Assembly (NCBI GenBank): GCA_003137095.1 | Contig: PLET01000063.1 | Span: 27,782-91,781 of the forward strand | Direction: 5' to 3' | DNA length: 64,000 bases | Source of the DNA: Gammaproteobacteria bacterium | GTDB lineage: Bacteria > Pseudomonadota > Gammaproteobacteria > Steroidobacterales > Steroidobacteraceae | Shown: piece after piece, positions 16,523 to 25,738 of the stretch | Position numbering within the stretch: position 1 is the stretch's first letter | How the letters are laid out: each line of letters starts with the position of its first letter | Notes under the pieces: model-generated | Seen by the model: the letters and a program-made list of their open reading frames with translations, nothing else | The model's database searches: none | Told to the model about the DNA's origin: nothing | Position numbers and translations under genes: made by a program

Positions 16523-17749
16523 ATGGATGCTGCGCGGCCTACGGGGACGGGGGAATGGGGAATCACCGATCGAGGGAGGGGTGTGGTTAAGCCGCTGATT
16601 GAACACATCGTCACGGAGGACGCCCTGCTTGCCCTCGAACCAGAGTGGAGAAATCTCGAGTCCCGGATGGTGAAGCTGCCCTTCGTGAGGTTCGATTGGG
16701 TGATCCCCTGGTGGCGCCATTTGAGCACCCAGGCCAAAACCGTGCGCGACGAATTGTTCGTGATCACGTTCAGGACCGCGGAAGACGGGTTGCTCGGAAT
16801 CGCTCCCATGATGCTGACGCACCGGCCCAATCTGGGTCCGCTGCAATTCCGGCAATTGCAGTTCTTCGGCGCCGACCCGAACCTGACGGAAGTGCGGGGA
16901 GTGGCCGCCACGGCCGAGAACATGAGCCTCATCTACACGTGGCTCCTGGATCATCTCGGCCAGATGCCGCTGAAATGGAACTCGGCCGCCCTGACGGGTC
17001 TGCCGGCCGAAGACCTCGAACTGCAGAAAAACATCAACCTCCGCTATGCGACCAACTATTGGGGTCCGGACATCGTCAATCCCATCCTCCTGCTCAAGCC
17101 CACGTGGGAGGAATTCCGGACCGGTCTGCCGCGTAACGTCAAGGAGTCACTCAGGAAATGCTACAACTCGCCGAAGCGTGACGGCCTGTCGTTCGATTTT
17201 GAGATCGTGTCGGATCCGGCCGACGTGGAATCCGCCCTGGCCCTGTTTTTCCTGCTGCATCGCGCGCGATCCAGGATGCCGAACACCGTCACGCATCTGG
17301 ACAATTTCGTGTCGCTGCGATCACAGCGCTTCCTGGCCGACGTGTGCGCCCGATTCGCGCAGCGCGGCCTGCTGCGGATATTTCAGCTGAAGTACAAGGG
17401 TGCGGTCATCGCGACGCGGCTGGGCTTTGCGCTCGGCGACACCCTGTACCTGTATTTTTCCGGTTACGATCCGAACTACCGAAAATACAGCGTGGCGACC
17501 ACCTTGGTGGCGGAATCCATCAAATACGGGATCGCCAACGGCTTTCGCCTGCTCAACATGTCCACCGGCCGGGATGTGTCCAAATCGCGCTGGGCGCCGT
17601 TCGAAGTGCTTTACCGCGGGGTGGAATTCTCACCGCAGTCGCGCAAGGACATTCTCAAGCATCGCAGCTACCGCGCGCTCCTCAAATACCTGCGGCGGCG
17701 CCCCGCCGACTCGTGGATTGCGAGGACATTCTCCAGGCCGGCACGCTGA
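16523..17749 (+). CDS. Second BioF2-like acyltransferase
   Basis: 408 residues. The family signs are the central NVKESLRKCYNSPKRDG segment, then GAVIATRLGFALGDTLYLYFSGYDPNYRKYS and the C-terminal LLNMSTGRDVSKSRWAP, which correspond to the acyl-CoA-binding GNAT part of BioF2/CelD proteins. It differs clearly from the acyltransferase at 13980, so the two are not a recent duplication. GTG at 16520 and an internal GTG near 16586 behind a GAGGGAGG are other possible starts. It lies 174 bases behind the JmjC-like gene, so it may have its own promoter. Confidence 0.75.
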   Translation: MDAARPTGTGEWGITDRGRGVVKPLIEHIVTEDALLALEPEWRNLESRMVKLPFVRFDWVIPWWRHLSTQAKTVRDELFVITFRTAEDGLLGIAPMMLTHRPNLGPLQFRQLQFFGADPNLTEVRGVAATAENMSLIYTWLLDHLGQMPLKWNSAALTGLPAEDLELQKNINLRYATNYWGPDIVNPILLLKPTWEEFRTGLPRNVKESLRKCYNSPKRDGLSFDFEIVSDPADVESALALFFLLHRARSRMPNTVTHLDNFVSLRSQRFLADVCARFAQRGLLRIFQLKYKGAVIATRLGFALGDTLYLYFSGYDPNYRKYSVATTLVAESIKYGIANGFRLLNMSTGRDVSKSRWAPFEVLYRGVEFSPQSRKDILKHRSYRALLKYLRRRPADSWIARTFSRPAR

Positions 17750-17799
17750 CTATGCGCGTCATCCGCGGCGCTCGCGCAGGGCGCTCCCCCGGGCGTTGC

Positions 17800-18813
17800 T
17801 CACGGACAGTCCGGCTCATCCTGCAGCGATATGCAGAAGGCGGTGGTGTTGAAGCCGGATCCATAATCGATTTCAAAACCGGCAATCGTCTGGTTGACGT
17901 AAAGATCCGACGTGATGAGCGGCGAGACGATGGCCTCGCCGGCGGCATTCTGGATCGGTGCGCCCGTGTCGTCCACGGGGTTGGACTGCATCCAGAACTG
18001 GATGAGCGCCCCCAGGTCGGTCACCGCGTCCATCGAGCCCCACATGGCCAGCTTCGAGTTGCCGGTGGACAGTGTAGTGGGCGGGACCGCCATCCAGATG
18101 GTGTGCCCACCCGTCTGATTGAATTTCTGTTTCGGGTTGTCGACGTAGACGGTGTACGTGGTTCCGGCAATCGTCACCTGGGTGCCGTGATTCGCCGCGA
18201 CCACGGTGCCGTAGTAAGAGCCGTTGCCCGCCAGCACCTGGTCGCTGATCGCCTGCGTGACCATCAACTGGGTATAGGGATAGTACGCGGTGTACGGCGG
18301 ATCGTTGGTCTGATGGAAATCGGTTTCGATCAGCGCGTCCCAGCGGCTCGCCGGATACACGGCGGGCCCCGTGAAGGCCCAATGCACCATGTCCTTGGTA
18401 AGCGCCGTGACGCGTATGCCCATACCGGACTTCGTGGTCCAGTCGTTCGTGCCCGGGTCGGAGAGCGCGGAGAGCGTCGCGCCGTTCTGCGACCAGCCGC
18501 GCTGCACGGATGGCGAGCTGCCGATGCCGAACCGTTCGGTCGTCGCGGCGGTGGTCACGCCCCAGCAATCGGCGCTGATGGCCCACAGCGACTGACCAGC
18601 GGTTCCCGCGTAGTTGTTGTTCTGAACGGTGTAATTGCCGTACTGCACCCAGCCGTAGCCCGCGGTGGTGTTGAAAGTGCTGTTGCTCTGCTCGCAGACG
18701 ACCGGCGCCGAACCGGATGTCGACGCCGAAGCCGGCTGGGTCGAGGAGCTGCAGCCACACAGCATGGCGGCGGCCGCTGACAGCCATGCGAGACCAAAAT
18801 CGGAGCATGTCAT
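17800..18813 (-). CDS. Lipoprotein with GH12-like domain lacking the nucleophile
   Basis: 337 residues with a lipoprotein signal (SAAAAMLCGC). Almost the whole mature protein matches the C-terminal domain of the Calx-beta lipoprotein at 10237: YGNYTVQNNNY, CWGVTT, RGWSQNG, SGMGI, RWDALIETDFHQTN, TIAGTTYTVYVDNP, QFWMQSNP and the EPDC end. By strand pattern it resembles GH12 endoglucanases; Glu314 in AGFEIDYG would be the acid/base, but Gln182 (YTQLMV) stands where the nucleophile Glu is expected. It may be a glucan-binding protein or use another residue. ATG at 18813 chosen as start of the signal; convergent with the acyltransferase at 16523. Confidence 0.7.
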   Translation of the reverse strand: MTCSDFGLAWLSAAAAMLCGCSSSTQPASASTSGSAPVVCEQSNSTFNTTAGYGWVQYGNYTVQNNNYAGTAGQSLWAISADCWGVTTAATTERFGIGSSPSVQRGWSQNGATLSALSDPGTNDWTTKSGMGIRVTALTKDMVHWAFTGPAVYPASRWDALIETDFHQTNDPPYTAYYPYTQLMVTQAISDQVLAGNGSYYGTVVAANHGTQVTIAGTTYTVYVDNPKQKFNQTGGHTIWMAVPPTTLSTGNSKLAMWGSMDAVTDLGALIQFWMQSNPVDDTGAPIQNAAGEAIVSPLITSDLYVNQTIAGFEIDYGSGFNTTAFCISLQDEPDCP

Positions 18814-18906
18814 CGCTTGGTTCCCATGGATTGGCGATCTCACAATGCGCTTGGAATCCCTTCGTTCTAATATGTAAAATTGCCGGCGCCATGCCACGCC
18901 GACGCC

Positions 18907-18974
18907 AGACAGTGCAAGAGTCCGGGCATTGCAATATTCCGAGCGTTGCAGGAATCCGCGCATGGCAAGAATCC
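18907..18974 (+). repeat. Four 17-bp direct repeats in a divergent intergenic region
   Basis: Four head-to-tail units of exactly 17 bases end in ..TCC/ATCC at 18923, 18940, 18957 and 18974. The plus-strand consensus is close to GGGCATTGCAAGAATCC, with units differing at several bases. The array lies 94 bases upstream of the lipoprotein start (18813, minus) and 200 bases upstream of the oxidoreductase start (19175, plus). 17 is not a multiple of three and no frame through it is protein-like, so it is best read as an operator-like array. The rest of 18814-19174 shows no gene. Confidence 0.7.
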
Positions 18975-19174
18975 AGTATCACCGATCCTGCCACGGCGGA
19001 TTGCCGACCACAATGGCGAGGAGCGGGCGGATACGAACCCGGGAGACCGCCGAGCGGATGAATTGCGCAAGGAAACCGTGAAGTGGTTTCGCGACGGTGG
19101 CGGTGCTTGACGCTAACTTGCCCCGCACCCGGCAACCCGTCCTTGCCCAGCCACGGACACATGGAAACTCGAAT

Positions 19175-20305
19175 ATGCGCACGGCCATAGTCGGCTGCGG
19201 TTTTGTGGCGGACTTCTACATGCAATCGCTGCCTCTGTATCCGGTGCTCGAATTGGCGGCGGTCACGGATCGTGACCCGGTGCGTCTTGCGCAGTTTGCC
19301 GGCTTCCATGGCCTGACCTGCGCGCGCGACTCCCTGGACGGCGTGCTGTCGGATCCGTCCATCGAGCTGGTACTGAATTTGACCAACCCGGACAGTCATT
19401 ACGAGGTCTCCAAGGCCTGTCTGCTCGCCGGCAAGCACGTGTATTCCGAGAAGCCGCTCGCGATGCGCATGGAGGAGGCGACCGAACTGCTGGCGCTCGC
19501 GCAGTCGCGCGGATTGCAGATCGCATCGGCTCCCTGCAATGTGCTCGGGGAAACGGCACAGACCGTCTGGAAGGCGCTGCGCGAGCGGCGCATCGGCGAC
19601 ATCAAACTCGTCTACGCGGAATTGGACGACGGCATGGTGTTTCACATGCCGTACCGGAAGTGGTTCAGCGCATCGGGCCGCCAATGGCCCTACAAGGATG
19701 AGTTCGAGGTCGGCTGTACGCTCGAGCATGCCGGTTATTACGTGACCTGGATGACGGCATTCTTCGGGCCCGCCGCGTCGGTGACGGCCTTCGCTTCCTG
19801 CCTGTACCCGGACAAGCTCACCGACGTGCCGCTGGATCGCGACGCACCGGATCTGTCGGTGGCCTGCATTCAGTTCGAATCCGGGGTGGTGTGCCGCCTG
19901 ACTTGCACCATCATCGCCCAGGAGGATCACCGCCTGCGGATGTTCGGCGACAGGGGCATCCTGTCGGTCGAGGATTGCTGGAATTATCACTCGCCGGTGG
20001 TCATCAAGCGGATGTTCAACATCCGGCGCAGGACGATCATCGAGCCCATCGGCAGGCGCTACCCGCTGGTCAGGATCCAGGGCACCCGGCAGTCGGCGCG
20101 CGGATCCAACAAGATGCAATTCTGCCGCGGGCCCGCCGAGATGGCGTCTGCGGTGCAGGAGCGGCGCCAATCGCGGCTGCCCGCCGATTTCTGCCTGCAC
20201 AACAATGAAATCGTGCTGGCCATTCAAAACGCCACGGAGAACGGATCGACCCATCGGTTGCGCACGTCCTTCAAGGCCGCGCCGCAGCCCATGCTGATTC
20301 TTTGA
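19175..20305 (+). CDS. Gfo/Idh/MocA family oxidoreductase
   Basis: 376 residues. The Rossmann start MRTAIVGCGFVADFY binds NAD(P), and SEKPLAMRMEEA holds the EKP motif of the family; the C-terminal half is the beta-sheet dimerisation domain (GCTLEHAGYYVTWM around the usual catalytic His). These enzymes oxidise or reduce sugars and inositols, often in nucleotide-sugar or glycan modification. The ATG at 19175 starts exactly at the Rossmann strand. It lies beside the acyltransferase/JmjC block and probably supplies or modifies a sugar for it. The specific substrate is unknown. Confidence 0.82.
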   Translation: MRTAIVGCGFVADFYMQSLPLYPVLELAAVTDRDPVRLAQFAGFHGLTCARDSLDGVLSDPSIELVLNLTNPDSHYEVSKACLLAGKHVYSEKPLAMRMEEATELLALAQSRGLQIASAPCNVLGETAQTVWKALRERRIGDIKLVYAELDDGMVFHMPYRKWFSASGRQWPYKDEFEVGCTLEHAGYYVTWMTAFFGPAASVTAFASCLYPDKLTDVPLDRDAPDLSVACIQFESGVVCRLTCTIIAQEDHRLRMFGDRGILSVEDCWNYHSPVVIKRMFNIRRRTIIEPIGRRYPLVRIQGTRQSARGSNKMQFCRGPAEMASAVQERRQSRLPADFCLHNNEIVLAIQNATENGSTHRLRTSFKAAPQPMLIL

Positions 20306-20490
20306 CCTGAATTATCGCCTTCCACTTAACATAATTAGTTCCCCGTCGTTCGAAACATGAAGCACTGCCGAGCGCGCCGCGAGCCGGCGTGGAAATAAGG
20401 CCACCGCATTATGTTCATGTCGCTCCACTAACGCCGAATGCTCTTTATCATCAACGGCTGGAAATTCATTCACCGCAACGGGTTCCATTC

Positions 20491-22203
20491 ATGACAACGC
20501 CATTTCGCAAACTCACGCCGGCCATGCTGGTCTTTGCCTGGTTTATCGCCCCCGCCACCGGCCACGCAGCCGCGGCGGCGTGCGCGACGAGCGCCGCCAG
20601 CCTGAAAGGATGGTACGGGGTGCTGGTCTCCGGCAACACCCTCGCCGCCAACGGCACGAATGCGGATACGAAATACCTGGCCGGCTCCCTCTACTTCGAC
20701 GGCGTGAGCGCGGTGAGCGGCGCCAACATGTACGGCGCCTACGGCGTCGATTCCACCGTCACCGGCACCTACGGCGTCAACGCCGACTGCACGCTCACCA
20801 TCGACTTGACGCTGACCCCGATAGTCACCGTCGCCGCCGCGACGGCCGCGGCCACCACCGGCACGACGTCCACGTATACCGTCGCCGTCAAGGCCAGCGG
20901 CGAGGCGGTGGGCATCGAAACCGACGCGAGCGCGGTGGCGAAGATCGACCTGAAGCCGCAGACCGGCTCGAACGGCACGAATTTCACCCAGGCCAGCATG
21001 AACGGCTCGTTCGTGGCGGCCTGCTACGGCCCCTTCTACGCCTACAGCGACCTGAACGTGGCGACCTTCGCCAACGGCACGGGCAGCGGCGTCGATCCCT
21101 ACGAGAACACCGGATCGTTCCTGGTCGACGGCAACCCCTATACCGTCACCTATACCGTCAATCCGGACGGCACCTTCGTGGGCGTCGCCGACATCACCGA
21201 CGCCACCTTGTTTTTCAACTTTTACGGCGTGATCTCCAACTCGGGCAGCCAGGTGCAGTATTTCTATCTCAACAACCTGGGCAATGCGCCTGCCTCGAAC
21301 ACGGATGCGATCGAATCCTGTTCGGGCATCTCGACGGCCGCGCCCGTGGTGGTCACTCCGCCGGGGACCCAGACCATCACCTTCAACGCGATCGCGAGCC
21401 AAACCGTGGGAACGGTATTGCCGCTGAGCGCCACGGCGAGTTCGGGATTGGCGGTGGCGTTCGCCGCGTCGCCTCAGACGGTGTGCATGGTGGCGGGCAC
21501 CTCGGCATCGATGGTCGGCGCGGGCACCTGCACCATCGTCGCCACTCAGCCGGGCAACGGCACCACGGTGGCGGCCGCCACGCCGGTGTCGCAATCCTTC
21601 ATGGTCAACGCCGTGGAATCGAGCCAGAGCATCACCTTCGGCGCGATCGCCAGCCAGAAGGCGGGTACGAGCCTGGCACTGAAGGCCACGGCGAGTTCGG
21701 GACTGACTGTGGCTTTCGCCTCGAACACGCCGTCGGTGTGCACGGTGTCGGGCACCTCGGCAGCGCTGAACGCGCCGGGCACCTGCACCATCGTCGCTTC
21801 GCAAGCGGGCAACGGCACCACGATCAGCGCGGCCACCCCGGTGTCGCAGTCCTTCATGGTCACCGCGGCGCCGTCGTTCGCGCTCTCGAGCAGCGCCGCG
21901 AGCGTCTCGGTGACGCCGCCGATTTGCATCCTCGCCTTCTGCTTCGGGGGCATCAACGCGACCGACACCTTGACGGTGACGCCGGCCAACGGCTTCACGG
22001 GCTCGGTGTCCTTTGCGGTGAGCGGCCTGCCCAGCGGCGTGACTGCATCCTTCAGCCCGGCCACGGTGTCCGGCTCCGGATCGACGCGACTGACCCTGAC
22101 GCCGTCGAGCACGACCGCGAAGACCGGCAGCACGTCGCTGACGATCTCGGCCACCTCGTCCTCGGCCGCGTCCGAGTCGGTGAAGGTGACGCTGAGCTAC
22201 TAG
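20491..22203 (+). CDS. Secreted Ig-like repeat protein
   Basis: 570 residues with a signal peptide ending at GHAAAAAC. The N-terminal ~270 residues form a Thr/Gly/Asn-rich domain of unknown type (LKGWYGVLVSG, SLYFDGVSAV). Two ~80-residue repeats follow, each starting Q(T/S)ITFxAIASQ and ending PVSQSFMV, and then a C-terminal Ig-like segment (LTVTPANGFTGSVSFAVSGLPSGV). The repeats resemble bacterial surface adhesin or MBG-like folds. Probably secreted or surface bound. Function not known. ATG at 20491 begins the signal; no good ribosome site is visible. Confidence 0.7.
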   Translation: MTTPFRKLTPAMLVFAWFIAPATGHAAAAACATSAASLKGWYGVLVSGNTLAANGTNADTKYLAGSLYFDGVSAVSGANMYGAYGVDSTVTGTYGVNADCTLTIDLTLTPIVTVAAATAAATTGTTSTYTVAVKASGEAVGIETDASAVAKIDLKPQTGSNGTNFTQASMNGSFVAACYGPFYAYSDLNVATFANGTGSGVDPYENTGSFLVDGNPYTVTYTVNPDGTFVGVADITDATLFFNFYGVISNSGSQVQYFYLNNLGNAPASNTDAIESCSGISTAAPVVVTPPGTQTITFNAIASQTVGTVLPLSATASSGLAVAFAASPQTVCMVAGTSASMVGAGTCTIVATQPGNGTTVAAATPVSQSFMVNAVESSQSITFGAIASQKAGTSLALKATASSGLTVAFASNTPSVCTVSGTSAALNAPGTCTIVASQAGNGTTISAATPVSQSFMVTAAPSFALSSSAASVSVTPPICILAFCFGGINATDTLTVTPANGFTGSVSFAVSGLPSGVTASFSPATVSGSGSTRLTLTPSSTTAKTGSTSLTISATSSSAASESVKVTLSY

Positions 22204-22369
22204 TCATCCGGCCCAGGGTTATCCGGCCCAGGCGGCGCGATCGGCACCGGCCGTTCGCGCCGCGCGGTCCCGGGGGGCTTGGCGCCGGGCGACCCGGGCT
22301 CCGCAGGGAGTATCCGGGCGCCGCCGGCTAGCCCACGCCGGGGGCATTCCGATCAGGACGGCACAAAAT

Positions 22370-23812
22370 TTGCTGGACAGGCGCAAGTTGTTGGGTGCGG
22401 CCGCCGCAACCGTGCTGGCCGGCATGAGCCCGCTTGGTGCGGCCGCCACCCTGGCGGACCCGGCACGTCCCCCGCGCCGTCCGCCCGCGACACAGCGTCG
22501 CGTCACCAGCCCGGCCGTGGAGGCCGAAATCCGCCGGGTCACGCGCCTGGTGGGCAATCCGGAACTCGCCTGGCTGTTCGAGAACTGCTACCCGAATGTG
22601 CTCGACACGACGGTGACCTTGCAGGAGCGCGACGGCCGGCCCGACACCTTCGTGATCACCGGCGACATCCCGGCGCTGTGGCTGCGGGACTCGTCCGCGC
22701 AGGTCTGGCCGTACCTGCCGCTGGCCGCTTCCGATCCGGTGCTGCGCCGGGTATTTCGCGGGCTGATCCACCGGCATGCCCTGTGCATCCTGATCGATCC
22801 GTACGCGAACGCATTCCTGGAGGACCCGAACTCCACGCGGCCGTTGTCCTGGGCGCTGCACGACGACACCGTCATGAAGCCGGGCGTCGCGGAACGCAAA
22901 TGGGAGGTCGATTCGCTGTGCCATCCGATCCGCCTCGCGCATGGCTACTGGCGGGCCACGGGCGATACCGCGCCCTATGATTCGCAGTGGCGCGCGGCGA
23001 TGGCGAAGGTGCCATCCACCCTGCGTGAGCAGCAGCGGCTCGCGGGTCCCGGGCCGTATCGATTCCAGCGCACCAGCGGCACACCGCTCGACACCCTGGC
23101 TCTGGACGGATACGGCGCGCCCACCCGCAAGGTCGGCCTCATCCATTCCATGTTCCGTCCTTCCGACGACGCCTGCACGTATCCGTTCCTGATTCCTGCC
23201 AACTGGTTCGCCGCGGTCAGCCTGCGGCAACTGGCCGACATGGCGCGCGACATCCACGCCGACGCCGGCTTTGCGCGCGAGTGCCTGCTGCTGGCGCGCG
23301 AAATCGAGCTGGCCATCGAGGCGCATGGGCTGATCCCACAGTCTCAGGGAACCGCCGTTTACGCCTACGAATGCGACGGTTTCGGCAATCAGCTCTTCAT
23401 TGATGACGCCAACGTCCCAGGGTTGCTTGGCCTGCCGTATCTGGGCTGCTGTCGGCGGGACGATCCGCGCTACCTCAGCACGCGCGCCAAGGTGTTGAGC
23501 GATGACAATCCCTATTTTTTCAGGGGCCGTGCGGCCGAAGGCATCGGCGGCCCGCATGTCGGACTCGGCATGATCTGGCCGATTGGCATCATGATCCGCG
23601 CGCTGACGAGCGATCAAGCGGTGGAGACCGGCCGCTGCCTCGCCTGGCTGCGCAACACGCATGCGGGCACCGGCTTCATGCACGAAGCCTTCGATCAGGA
23701 CCAACCCGCACACTTCACGCGCGCGTGGTTTGCCTGGGCGAATGCACTGTTCGGCGAGCTCATTCTGGACTCGAGCCGGCGATTCCCGAGCCTTCTGGCG
23801 GGCAATTCTTGA
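22370..23812 (+). CDS. Tat-exported GH125 family protein (exo-alpha-1,6-mannosidase family)
   Basis: 480 residues. The N-terminus LDRRKLLGAAAATVLAG is a twin-arginine signal, so the enzyme is likely folded before export. DIPALWLRDSSAQVWPYLPL, LCILIDPYANAF and WEVDSLCHPIRLA are strong GH125 (DUF1237) motifs; the family cleaves non-reducing alpha-1,6-mannose. The start is taken as TTG at 22370 because the Tat motif begins there and CAGGACGG lies 9 bases upstream. It is followed after 79 bases by the histidase-like gene, both for exported proteins. Confidence 0.8.
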   Translation: MLDRRKLLGAAAATVLAGMSPLGAAATLADPARPPRRPPATQRRVTSPAVEAEIRRVTRLVGNPELAWLFENCYPNVLDTTVTLQERDGRPDTFVITGDIPALWLRDSSAQVWPYLPLAASDPVLRRVFRGLIHRHALCILIDPYANAFLEDPNSTRPLSWALHDDTVMKPGVAERKWEVDSLCHPIRLAHGYWRATGDTAPYDSQWRAAMAKVPSTLREQQRLAGPGPYRFQRTSGTPLDTLALDGYGAPTRKVGLIHSMFRPSDDACTYPFLIPANWFAAVSLRQLADMARDIHADAGFARECLLLAREIELAIEAHGLIPQSQGTAVYAYECDGFGNQLFIDDANVPGLLGLPYLGCCRRDDPRYLSTRAKVLSDDNPYFFRGRAAEGIGGPHVGLGMIWPIGIMIRALTSDQAVETGRCLAWLRNTHAGTGFMHEAFDQDQPAHFTRAWFAWANALFGELILDSSRRFPSLLAGNS

Positions 23813-23891
23813 GATCCGGCGCTACCATCCAACCGCCGAATCGCGGAAAAATCGATGCCCCGGGGCCAACCCGGGCCCGGAGGGAGGCAAT

Positions 23892-25718
23892 ATGGCTGGT
23901 CATCCACAGGTTCATCGCATCTGCCCGCTGCTGATGGCGGCGCTCGGTTTGGGCTCGCCGCTGCGGGCCCTGACCGCAGAGTCCTATCACGCCAGCGATC
24001 AGACGATGGCCGGCACCACCGTCGTGCTGACGGGCCACGATCTGTCGATCGAACAGCTCGTCGCCATCGCGCGCCATGGCGCCAAGGTGCAGCTCTCCGC
24101 GGAGGCGCGGCAGGCGGCGGCCGATTCGTTCGGCTTGATTCTCGAGGCGCAGGCCGAAGGCGTGCCGGTGTACCTGTTCAACCGGTCGCCGGGATCCGGG
24201 CGGGAGAACGTGTCGCTCAAGGGCGATCCGGGTTCGCCGGAATTCCAGGCCGAGCTGGAGCGTCGATGGGCTGCGCCGGGCTTCAGCGAGGGCGGATTCG
24301 GCGGGGAGGTTCCCGACGAGGAGGTGGGTCGGGCGATGCTCGCCGTCGACCTGAACAACATGCGCTATCTCGCGGCCAGCGCCGGCTACGTGCAGGGAAT
24401 CATCGACCTTCTCAATGCCGGTGTGACGCCTGCCGTGTACTGGCGCGGTGCCATCGGCGAGGCCGATTTCGTGCCGACCGGTACGGTGCTTAGGGGCCGC
24501 GGCGCCGCCTATTACAAGGGTGTCCGACTGCCGGCGGCCGAGGCGCTGCGCAAGGCCGGACTCAAGCCCGTCCATTTCGAGGGGGCCGATGCCAACCTCC
24601 TCACCACCAGCGCTTTGACGGCCGGCTATGCGGCGTTGCTCGTCCATGATGTCCGCCGGCTGATCGAATGGCATGACCTGATCTGGGCGCTGGATCTACT
24701 CGCCATGAACGGCAGCATTGCGCCGTTGTCGATGCCGGTGCAGGCCACCCGTCCGTTCGTTTGGGCCAATTACGCCGCCGCCCGGACGCTCGACATGCTG
24801 AAGGGCAGCTATGTGTTCAATGGCGAGTACCGCATCATCCAGGATCCGGAGAGCCTGCGGGCGACGGTGTGGCGCGATGCCGGGCTCTGGCAGGCCTGGG
24901 CGCGTCTGCGCGACAGCACGCTCATCCAGATGAATTCGACGGATCACAATCCGACCGTGCGGCCGGATGTGTCGCCCGGGGATTCCTGGGAACTCGCGAC
25001 GCCGCAGCTGATGAAATACTTCGTGCGGGGCGGCCGGTACAGCAACGGCAAGCACGGTTTCATCTTTTCGAACTCGGATTGGGATCCTTATCCGCTGCTC
25101 GACGATGTCGAGGCGCTGCCCATCGCCCTGCAGAATCTGATGGTGGTGGTCGTGCAGCGCCTGCACCGATTCGAGGATACGTTCTTCACGGTCACCGATC
25201 CCCGAGCGGTGCTCAAGGCGCATGGCGGCACCGATGGGATCAGCGGCGCCGGCGGCGGGGGCGGCGGAGCGATCGCGGACGCGCTCTGGCAGGAACTCAA
25301 GCCGCTCGCCAATCCGGTGCCACCGGACGGCGTGACGGCCGACAAGGGCGTCGGCGACATCGATGCCGTTCCCATGCTCAAGCTCGTGCGGCTGCACCAG
25401 GCGATCGAGGTGTCCCGCGACATCCTGGGCCAGGATTTGCTCAACGCCGCCGCCTGGTTGGACATCCGCAAGCTGGAGGACCCGACGCGCGATTTTGGCG
25501 CCGCGCCGACGGCGGCGTGGAGGGCGCTCAGGACCATCATCCCATTCCGGCGCGATCCATCCGCCGCGCCGCCGGCAGAGTCCAGCGGCACCCGGATCAG
25601 CGCCTTCATCGCCGCGACGCCCGCCTCGAGCTTTTATGCGCCGACCGCCGCCATGCCCGGCGGCGACGAGGTCAGGCCGCCCCTGGCCGAGACGCCGCAG
25701 GCCAAAGTGAGCCGCTGA
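23892..25718 (+). CDS. Secreted aromatic amino acid lyase-fold protein without MIO triad
   Basis: 608 residues with an N-terminal export signal. The order of motifs follows histidine/phenylalanine ammonia-lyases: PVYLFN (Tyr94 matches the catalytic Tyr loop), LLNAGVTPAVY, ALRKAGLKPVHF, IIQDPESLRA and NSTDHNP. But the segment that should be GSVGASGDLAP reads GAIGEADFVP, so the Ala-Ser-Gly that cyclises to the MIO group is absent, and KEGLALINGT is also replaced. A Gly-rich insert (GAGGGGGGA) lies near residue 455. It is therefore unlikely to be a normal ammonia-lyase. Strong CGGAGGGAGG site before the ATG at 23892. Confidence 0.78.
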   Translation: MAGHPQVHRICPLLMAALGLGSPLRALTAESYHASDQTMAGTTVVLTGHDLSIEQLVAIARHGAKVQLSAEARQAAADSFGLILEAQAEGVPVYLFNRSPGSGRENVSLKGDPGSPEFQAELERRWAAPGFSEGGFGGEVPDEEVGRAMLAVDLNNMRYLAASAGYVQGIIDLLNAGVTPAVYWRGAIGEADFVPTGTVLRGRGAAYYKGVRLPAAEALRKAGLKPVHFEGADANLLTTSALTAGYAALLVHDVRRLIEWHDLIWALDLLAMNGSIAPLSMPVQATRPFVWANYAAARTLDMLKGSYVFNGEYRIIQDPESLRATVWRDAGLWQAWARLRDSTLIQMNSTDHNPTVRPDVSPGDSWELATPQLMKYFVRGGRYSNGKHGFIFSNSDWDPYPLLDDVEALPIALQNLMVVVVQRLHRFEDTFFTVTDPRAVLKAHGGTDGISGAGGGGGGAIADALWQELKPLANPVPPDGVTADKGVGDIDAVPMLKLVRLHQAIEVSRDILGQDLLNAAAWLDIRKLEDPTRDFGAAPTAAWRALRTIIPFRRDPSAAPPAESSGTRISAFIAATPASSFYAPTAAMPGGDEVRPPLAETPQAKVSR

Positions 25719-25738
25719 GTGCGCGCATCCATGCCGTC

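Noticed and set aside
18907..18974. CRISPR array
   Set aside because: Repeats are head to tail with no spacers and are diverged; no cas genes.
17873..20254. Long minus frame of ~790 codons
   Set aside because: Covers the oxidoreductase antisense and the lipoprotein in another frame; no protein-like pattern.
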